Shown one piece after another: positions 56,260 to 64,000 of a stretch of DNA of 64,000 bases. The position numbers were made by a program, and so were the translations under genes. The notes beneath the pieces were generated by a model. That model saw nothing but the letters and a program-made list of their open reading frames with translations. It searched no databases and was not told where the DNA came from. Every line of letters starts with the position of its first letter. The stretch's first letter is position 1. The stretch lies in NCBI RefSeq assembly GCF_003473485.1, contig NC_053047.1, forward strand, positions 37,434,972 to 37,498,971, in the 5' to 3' direction. Origin of the DNA: Medicago truncatula. Taxonomy: Eukaryota; Streptophyta; Magnoliopsida; Fabales; Fabaceae.

Positions 56260-59200
56260 ATGGGAATCAAAGATCTTCTCAGATTCATGAAACCTTACGT
56301 TGAACCAATTCACATCAAGAACTACGCTGGAAAACGTGTAAGATTCAACTAAATTCCATTCAAAGTTTTGATTTTTACTCTAAATTTCATCTGGGTTGTG
56401 TTTAATTTTCATTCTTTTATCTTCTTTTAATTCATATTGCAAAATCTTCAGGTGGGTATTGATGCATATTCATGGCTTCATAAAGGGGGTGAGTAAAAAA
56501 TTGATTTTGATGAAGTTTTGAGATTTAGTCATTACGTTGTTATTGCAATTTGAAGAATTTGTAGTTTGTTAGAACAATAACTAGTAAAAGAAGAATAAAG
56601 AAATGCAAATCGAAAACAATGGAACACAATTGTTTGTTTACACAGTTCGGTCAAGTGTGCCTAAGTTGCGACTACAAAGCAACATAGTTCCGTATGTTAC
56701 TCGAGTAAATTAGGGTGTTGCAATGCCTATATATAATAGAACGCCCCCAGATTACTGTAATATCGTGAAGCATACCACAGGGGGCTATCGCCACGTTGCG
56801 CTAGCTTAACTCCCTCGTTCCTTGCCCCTTTTTTAGGCCTATGAGCCATTCTCAACATGATTTAATCAAATAATTTTGCTGAAAAATTTCTGAAGATTTT
56901 GATAAAGAAAGTTGCGTAATGATTATCTCTCTGATACATATTACAATTCTTGATAGAACTCATACATGAGAGAAAAGTATAGAAAAATATAATGATTAAT
57001 GAGAGAATTGTTGTTTACATGAAGGGATACAAGGAAGTTTATAGTCAATTAGAATAACTAACTAGTCTAACTTAACTCACCTGTGTAACTAATTATCGTA
57101 ACTTGCTATTATATCTAATACATTTTGATTTTTTTGTTTTTAGCTTATTCATGTAGTATGGAGCTTTGTCTTGATTCTAATAGTGAAAGGAAATTGCGGT
57201 ATATTGAATACTTCATGCATAGAGTGAATTTGCTTCGGTACTATAATGTAACACCAGTTGTTGTTTTTGATGGCGGCAATGTTCCTTGCAAAGCAGCAAC
57301 TGAGAAAGAGAGGAACAAGTATGCTTTTATTTATTTGAGCTTTTAAGGATTTGAATCAATTTCTTCAATCTTTTGTTTGTTCCGTTTTTCAGTTTATGAT
57401 GCTTGTTTGATTTGGTTGTTTAGAAAAAGGAATACTAATCGTGAGTTGGCAATGGCTAAGCTCAAAGAAGGGAATGTTAACGCTGCATCAGAACTCTTTC
57501 AGGTTAGAAATATTTTTCAGTTTTGAAATGGAAAAGAAAAAACAATGGTTATTTAGGGGGTTTATTTTATTGCTTATGTCGATTAATTAGATGAATCCTA
57601 GGTTTTACTAGAATAGTTATGACTTGTCAAAAGAAAGTAATGAATATGATATGAGCAATGATGCCAATTTTATACTTTTTTGGTCATGGAAAATAACTTA
57701 ATTAAATGCTTATAACATAAGTGCTTATGTATAAGCTGTTTTTATAACAAAAGATAAGGTAGTATATCAAATTATTTTTATATAAGCTATAGCTGCTTTC
57801 ATAAACTATCCTGGAGAGCTTATGGACATGTCATAAGCTCTCTCAAACAGTCTAACGAGTGATTATGTCAGTAGATATGAAGTGACAAAAGTTTATTGTA
57901 TTTTCTATTTCACATGATGATGGTTATGCTTATGAAGCAAAACAACTGAAGCACCTTTCGTATTTGTGTGTGTAGAGAGCAGTGAATATTACTCCTGTTA
58001 TGGCTCATAAGCTAATTCAGGTATGCTCTAAGCATATAATTTTGAGAAATAATAATGCTACTCTTGAACAACAATCTTTGAGTAATGTGCAGTCTAGATT
58101 AATTCCTTCATATAATTGTGTTGCAGACTCTGAAATCAGAGAACATTGAGTTTGTTGTAGCTCCATATGAAGCAGATGCTCAGTTAGCATACTTGTCCAA
58201 CCTTGAAACCGAAAAAGGCGGCATTGCAGCAGTGATTACAGAAGATAGTGATCTGTTAACATATGGTTGTCCAGCTGTAAGAACTTCTCCAAAACTATGA
58301 TCTTGTGCATCGAGGTTTACTACTTTACCTTTCAATTTCCTAGAAGTCCTGTGTTTTGGATTTTAATCCACAGTTGTTTTGAACAGGTTATTTTTAAGAT
58401 GGACCGTGAGGGGAATGGCGAAAGAATTGAGTTAGAGAAGGTTTTTTCTGCCGAATCTTGTAAACCTTCGTTTCAAAGTTTCAATATGAAACTTTTCACA
58501 GGTGATTTTCTTGTTGAATGCAATAATACGCTTAAAAATATCCATGTGTCTTTTTTTGAAAGAAGGAAGATTAGATTGCCGAGAACTTTTCTGCACAAAA
58601 CTTTTCCTTGAAATGATGAACAAGCTGAAAAGAAACTAGGAATTTACCATTATTTTTTAGGTTTATGACAAGCTGAAAAAGAGATTTTTTTTCCTCTCTC
58701 CTTTTAGGTATGTGTGTTTTAGCTGGCTGTGATTTTCTTCCATCTGTTCCTGGCATTGGTGTTGCTCGAGCGCATGCCTTAGTTTCGAAGTATCGGAATA
58801 TCGATCGTGTAAGTACTTGTGGAAGTGAATTCAATTACAATAGAAGATTCAATGATTCTACTAAAATTACAAAACATCTCTTCTATCCCCAAATATTACT
58901 TGCTTAATATATGAGTGTGTAGCTTTTTATTACACTCGCATGCATGCACGCACACACACTACATGATTGTCATTTCTTAGGTGACATTCACTATTGGTGT
59001 ATACTAGGAAATAGTAATTGCCTAAAGTTCAAATCGATACAAGTTGTTGCTGATGTTACCTAGTCATTATGACTAATATATGAGTTCTTTATAACAGATC
59101 TTGTCTGTTCTTAAGCTTGAGAAAGGCGATCAAATGCCCGAAGATTATGCCAAATCCTTCAAGGATGCACTTGCTGTATTTGAGCATGCTCGAATGTACT

Positions 59201-61275
59201 AATATACTAAAACTATTTCTGATTTTTGTATTGAGTATTTATTATTAACTCCGATGATAACATCTTCTTTTCAAATATTTGTGTAGATATGATATCAATA
59301 CCAAAGAGCTCAAGCACATGAAGCCTCTTCCGGAAAGTTTTCTTGAGTCACTTGACGAAGACCTCAATTTTTTGGGGCCGTATCCTTTATTTATTTGACT
59401 TTTACTTAAATCTTCCATTATTTTCAATACTCTCAACTTCTCCATTCTGCATTTGTTGCATCCATCAGACACCGTTTCTGATAATATTTATCTAGAGTTT
59501 TTGAATATGTATATGATTTAGCACTTGCACTTAGATTATGACCTTGTTTCTATTTGGATAAACAACTTAATTAAGAGCTTATAGCATAAGATCTGATCAT
59601 ATAAGTGATTATGTAGAAGCTATTTCTATTTCAAAAGATGAATTAAAATCGAACTGTTTTATTATAAACTTTAAGCTGTTTTCAGAAGCTATGGCCAGGG
59701 AGTTATGAAAGCAAGTTGACAACAACTTATGGACATATCATAAGCTCTTTCCACAAACTCTCCTAAACAATCTCAAAGAGCTTATGTCAGTAGATAAATT
59801 CAAATAAGTCAATTTAAACATGCCTTATATATGTCATCAGTTTTAATATATGATTGCTAAACAAGTAATTTTTTCCTTGACCAAATCCAAATGTAATTAG
59901 AGAAATTCCCTCAACTATAGTCAAAGCAATAGCTGAAGGAAACTTGAATCCATCAACTAAGGAAGCCTTTGATAAATCTGAATGTTCTAGACTTCCTTTA
60001 CATCCCATTGATCCCCATACCATTGGTCAACTCAAGAAAAGTGAAGTTCCTACAATTAAACAGGATAATTGTTTTTCAATCTTTGGCTCCCAGAATACCA
60101 ATAAAAATTGTACAGGCAAGTCATATAAATTGTTGATGCATTGCGTTTGTACTTACGATTTTTGTAAAATAATTTGATAACTTTGCACCAACAGTATAAA
60201 AAAATTACACAGTTTTCAATCATATTTTACAGTGATGTCATGTAAGAATATTATTTTCTGGAGTATTGCTCCAAATATTTACATGGTGAGATATGATTGA
60301 ATCTCAGTGTAATTTTTTTTTTTTTTTATCGTGTCGTTGCATAAGTTAAATTCTCTGTGAAGTACATTATCAACTTTATGCATATTTTTCTGGAATAATT
60401 ATCAAATATGTACTTGAAAGTTGAAATTGTAGGACTGTATAAATCTAGTCTTTCACATTATCGATATTCCAAAATGATCTTTAAAATTACAAAATTTTCA
60501 TCAAATTCATTCCTCCATAATATTTACACGGACTATAATGACATTAAGTTTGTAATATCATATATGAATTTGGAACTGATTGGACACTGTTAGGTATGTT
60601 TATGGTAGCAGATTCATAACTTAACTGATATTTTTTCGATTCCAGATGCCATTTTGGAATATTGATAATGTGCGAACTAGGTATTTAATAGCATGGTATA
60701 TGTTGTATTCTCATAGACATTTCTTTTTATCTGCAGTGACAAGGCTCTCAGATAAAGATAAGTATTCCAATGAAGTAACGGCACTTCAGAAACTAATCAT
60801 GCCATTGGAAACAAATGAAACAATGACAAAGCCATTTACATTTGATGAAACTCATTTGAAGGTTCCTAACAACAATCCTTTTAGGATAAGAAAACACGAG
60901 GAGGAAATAAGTTTGGTTCAGAAAGAGGAAACAATGGAAGAGATTTCTATTGTAAGCAGTGGTGAATATATTGATCTTAATGATTACATGTCACCAATTA
61001 ACTTTCAAGAAGAAGGGTCTATAAATCTCTTAAAGAAAAGGAAATTTGAGAATGTTTGCTTAGATAAAGTAGAAGTCACTGATGAACAGGTTTCAGGAGT
61101 GACTGAAGTGGAAAATTGTGATGGTTTATGCTTGAATATGGAGTCACAAGAAAGTGTAAAGTCTAAGATTAGGAATAGTTCTGATTTGAAAGGAAGTGGT
61201 GGAAGCGAAAAGAAATCCAAGAAGAAAAAGGAGAGTAACATCAGAACTATTTTGAGTTTCTTTTCAAAAGTGTAA
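56260..61275 (+). CDS. EXO1: EXO1-like 5'-3' exonuclease (XPG/Rad2 family)
   Basis: Twelve coding exons: 56260-56337, 56452-56488, 57144-57318, 57424-57502, 57976-58020, 58127-58276, 58387-58501, 58708-58808, 59098-59195, 59287-59379, 59901-60115, 60737-61275. All phases join and give 574 residues. The start [20 protein letters not shown] is the Rad2-family N terminus. Metal-binding residues are visible: Asp30 (GIDAYSW), Asp81 (VFDGG), Glu153/Asp155 (PYEADAQ), Asp178/Asp180 (TEDSDLL) and Asp235 ([12 protein letters not shown]), with the helix-hairpin-helix next to it. The tail is Ser/Lys-rich and ends in a PIP-like box. The length fits the shorter of two plant EXO1 homologues (inference). Role: resection and mismatch repair in the nucleus. 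Intron 11 uses a GC donor. Confidence 0.92.
57680..57885. repeat. Dispersed legume-type repeat in EXO1 intron 4
   Basis: The block 'gcttataacataagtgcttatgtataagctg ... cttatggacatgtcataagctctctcaaacagtc' is related to 59560-59830 in intron 10 of the same gene. It has the look of a non-autonomous transposon common in legume DNA. The ends are not sharp. Confidence 0.55.
59560..59830. repeat. Dispersed legume-type repeat in EXO1 intron 10
   Basis: Shares 'agcttatagcataag', 'cttatggacatatcataagctctttccacaaactctcc' and 'agagcttatgtcagtagataa' with the repeat at 57680-57885, same orientation, diverged. Confidence 0.55.
60116..60736 (+). other. GC-AG intron of the EXO1-like gene
   Basis: Exon 11 ends 'ttgtacag' and the intron starts GCAAGT, ending 'ttatctgcag'. 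No GT nearby keeps the frame. With the GC donor, Val-Thr-Arg-Leu follows in phase and exon 12 stays open to the stop at 61273-61275. Confidence 0.75.
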
Positions 61276-61703
61276 TCCTTCAATATGCTCATAAATTTTG
61301 TTGTATCGTAGTTAGAATTTATACATTTTTTAGAAAAGTAGTTCATAATCTGCCAAATTAAGCCAACCGGACACGTGTGTGTAACACAAACATGTCTGAT
61401 TAAGGTGTTCCCACACTGGCATGATCCTGACACATGTGATTATATTTAACCACTTTTATTTTCACAAATTATTATTGATGTTTGTGTCACGGTTATGTCT
61501 GGTGTCTGTGTTAGTGTTTCAATCATGGGACACTAGATGATGTTTCTAGCTTTATTTAAAAGATAACTTTATTCCAAGACTTGCACTAATCAAGTCGCAT
61601 GATTACATTTGTAGAGACCAAAAAGAGGCCTTTTTATCCAAAACCACAACATTATTCACTACCACAATTAGAAACTTAAGAACCATATTTTTAGCTCAAC
61701 AAT
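61276..61703. other. Convergent 3' intergenic region
   Basis: Shared by the 3' ends of the EXO1-like gene (+) and the beta-glucosidase gene (-). No further gene seen. Confidence 0.5.
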
Positions 61704-63943
61704 TTACTTCTTTTTGGTAAGTAGCTGCTTGAACCAATATGCAGACATCTTAGGGGTTCTCTTGAGAGTTTTGAAGTCAACATAGACAATACCAAACCTT
61801 GATGTGTACCCTAATCTCCATTCAAAGTTATCAAGCAATGACCAAGCATGGTATCCAAACACATTTGCTCCATCATCTATAGCTTTCTTTAGTTGAGTCA
61901 AATACCCTTTGTAATAGTTTATTCTTGTTGTGTCATGCAAACCCTTGGAAAATGTTACATTACCAGGATCATCCATGCCTACAAATCATTAAATATTTAC
62001 ATGACATCAAAACCCAAATTTCATATTTCCTTTCAATTGAACATTCATCCTTACAAAATGGAGGGTTAAGACTAATAAAATGAAGCATTCGAATAAGAAA
62101 ATTGTTTTTCTCCCTTTTGTTTTTGCTCATTCCCTTAATTCAGCGTGAGTTCACGCTTGACATTTGTCAACGTCAATAAACTTATGCTGGCACTTTTAAG
62201 ATCGGCTCAATCACTTTTTAAGCTGGTTCAACCAATCTTAAAAATGTATGTGTGAGTTAACTCACGCTGAAAAATGCCGAACGTGAGTTAACTCATGCTG
62301 AATTAAGAGAATGAGCAATTTTGAAAGGAAGAAGAGCAATTTTCTTCAAATAAAGCTAGAAGCTAGTATCAACTTTTACCATTTTCAGATAAGAACATAG
62401 TTGGGTTTTTATAATGCTCCTTGATGTACATTATTGATTTGTACAGACCCCATGGTACATTGTAAAGCCAGTATGAATATGCCTGAAAAGTATCACATAT
62501 TATTAAGTAATTGCATTTGCACTAATAGTTTTATCATGATTAATTAACTTTCACATGTTTCAGACTTACTCTTGGTCCAACAGGCACTCCATTCTTAGCA
62601 TCTTCCATATTTAGCAAGAAAATCAATGTCAGTCATGGACATTAACAACAAAAATAATCATCAACTTACTTTCTAAAGTATTACAATCTATGCAATTCAG
62701 CCAGTTAAGTATATAAAAATAAAAAGTAGTTTCTGACGTATATGAAATTCGTCAACATAGTCGCTAATAACGTAATAACAATGACTAAAATCTTACAAGC
62801 AAACCCTGCATTCCAATCCGATTGATAGCCAGGGACTTTTGGTTTTTGGTTATGAGGATCATACATGTAGTAAGTAGTATATTGATTGATACCAACAAAA
62901 TCAATTGAGCCCTTCACAAGTTTCACTTCCTCCTTAGTAAACTTTGGGAGTCTATTCCCAACAATATTTTGCATAGTTCTTGGATACTCACCATAAACAA
63001 GGGGATGAATGAACCTGTGGAAATTTATAAACAACTTAAAACACACTACGAAATTAACAAAATGACAAAACTTAGGTACAATTCTTCTGGCGTTGTTTCA
63101 ACTAGAAAAGCCAACAATTTTTACCATCCAATATGAAAGTCTCTAGCTCTTTGAGCAGCATAGTTATCAGCCTTTGATCTTGTAAGAGGCTCATACCAAA
63201 CAAAATCCAACAAAATTCCAATCCTACCCTTTTGCTTTTCCTAAAAAAACCAGAATCATCACCACAAGATAAAAACATCAGAAGAACAAATTGAATAAAC
63301 CACTTAGTGCATAATAAGAATCACATCAAGTTTGACGAAATCACAGTTGCACCATGTGACTTTGTTGAAGCTGCAAAGTGTAGTTTTTGCCTAAATCACT
63401 ATGGCACATCATGACTCTGACAAACTCACTGCTAATCCAAACACATACTTAATCTAAAAACGAATCAAAATACTAATATTACCTGGTATTTCTCTCTATA
63501 TCTTTGAGCAGCAGCAGCATGTGACAATATCAAATTGTGAGCTACAGTATAAGGCTCAGTTCCTGAATTTCCAGCTGTACAATTTCCATATTCTTTTGAA
63601 CATCTTCCAGGGGCAAAAAAGCCATTATCATAACCAAGTGCAGCAACAACTCTTGGTTCATTGAAGGTCATCCAATTCTTAACTCTGTCTCCAAATGTCT
63701 TAAAACAAAAATCTGCATAATCCGCAAAATCTTTTCTGTCCAATTTTAAAACATTGATCATTCAGAATTTCGTTTTTAGTCCAGATAAAATAAAATCACA
63801 TTTTTTAGTCCCGTAAAATTTTCTATCAACATTTTTTGTCTATGTAAGTACTTACACAACATTACGGCTCAATAAACCGTTGTATTTCAACTCAAGAGCT
63901 AAAGGAAGGTCATAATGGTAGAGATTTGCGTAAGGAGTAATGC
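61704..63943 (-). CDS. GH1 beta-glucosidase (BGLU44-like), C-terminal part
   Basis: Seven exons on the minus strand: 63856-63943, 63483-63735, 63125-63240, 62797-63014, 62570-62601, 62380-62482, 61704-61979. All junctions are GT-AG and in phase, giving 361 residues to the stop. The tiny 32-bp exon is typical of plant GH1 genes. Catalytic acid/base Glu lies in TFNEP and the nucleophile Glu in LSENG. Other family marks: [38 protein letters not shown] and [11 protein letters not shown]. The end ([20 protein letters not shown]) resembles the BGLU44/beta-mannosidase group (inference from memory). The N terminus with signal peptide lies beyond the window. Expected to hydrolyse beta-glucosides or mannosides in the apoplast or vacuole. 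Confidence 0.93.
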
Positions 63944-64000
63944 CTGCAACGGTTTAAGGAACAAAAACACAACGAGCGATTAAAATTAACATTACATTTC
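63944..64000 (-). other. Intron sequence of the GH1 gene at the window edge
   Basis: The acceptor CAG at 63944-63946 shows that an upstream exon lies to the right of the window. Confidence 0.7.

Overview
This is nuclear DNA from a plant, most likely a legume of the Medicago type. It is AT-rich, has spliced genes with plant orthologues (SDP1 lipase, EXO1-like nuclease, GH1 beta-glucosidase), and carries a local cluster of P-class pentatricopeptide repeat (PPR) genes of the Restorer-of-fertility-like (RFL) type. It is also dense in plant transposons: Copia and Gypsy LTR fossils, LINEs, a SINE, Helitrons, and hAT, Mutator and Stowaway MITEs. The species guess is inference; the rest is read from the sequence.

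Layout. 1-12.3 kb: an OMA1-like peptidase gene fragment, then a tandem segmental duplication. Copy A (about 2047-4207) holds a solo Copia LTR with a GATAT target duplication and a truncated antisense PPR. Copy B (about 8168-12205) holds the same LTR joined to a Copia coding region, the same PPR fragment, and a tRNA-like SINE. Copy B alone later received two hAT-type elements. 12.3-21 kb: mostly non-genic DNA with two decayed PPR pseudogenes and a second OMA1-like fragment on the other strand. 21.2-24.6 kb (-): an apparently intact three-exon SDP1-type triacylglycerol lipase. 25.7-33 kb: two 5'-truncated LINE ends carrying RNase H domains, a broken plant-mobile-domain gene, a 160-bp tandem repeat, a Helitron 3' end and a cluster of TTATATAA-centred palindromes.

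33-52.4 kb is the main RFL-PPR cluster. It has two intact genes (33147-34763 and 48602-50230) and one carrying a perfect 210-bp internal duplication and an in-frame TGA (38110-40059). A 3-kb Helitron with a nested MITE and a broken Gypsy fossil lie between them. The genes share a palindromic leader just before the ATG. Two of them share a long 3' flank, and the 48.6-kb gene looks like a mosaic of the other two. This is the most dynamic part of the window and the best candidate for new biology, because RFL genes diversify by such exchange and act on mitochondrial transcripts.

53-56 kb: MITE-rich spacer. 56.26-61.28 kb (+): a 12-exon EXO1/XPG-family nuclease gene with one GC-AG intron and a C-terminal PIP-like motif. 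61.7-63.94 kb (-): the last seven exons of a GH1 beta-glucosidase that runs off the right edge. No tRNA or rRNA gene and no CRISPR array was seen.
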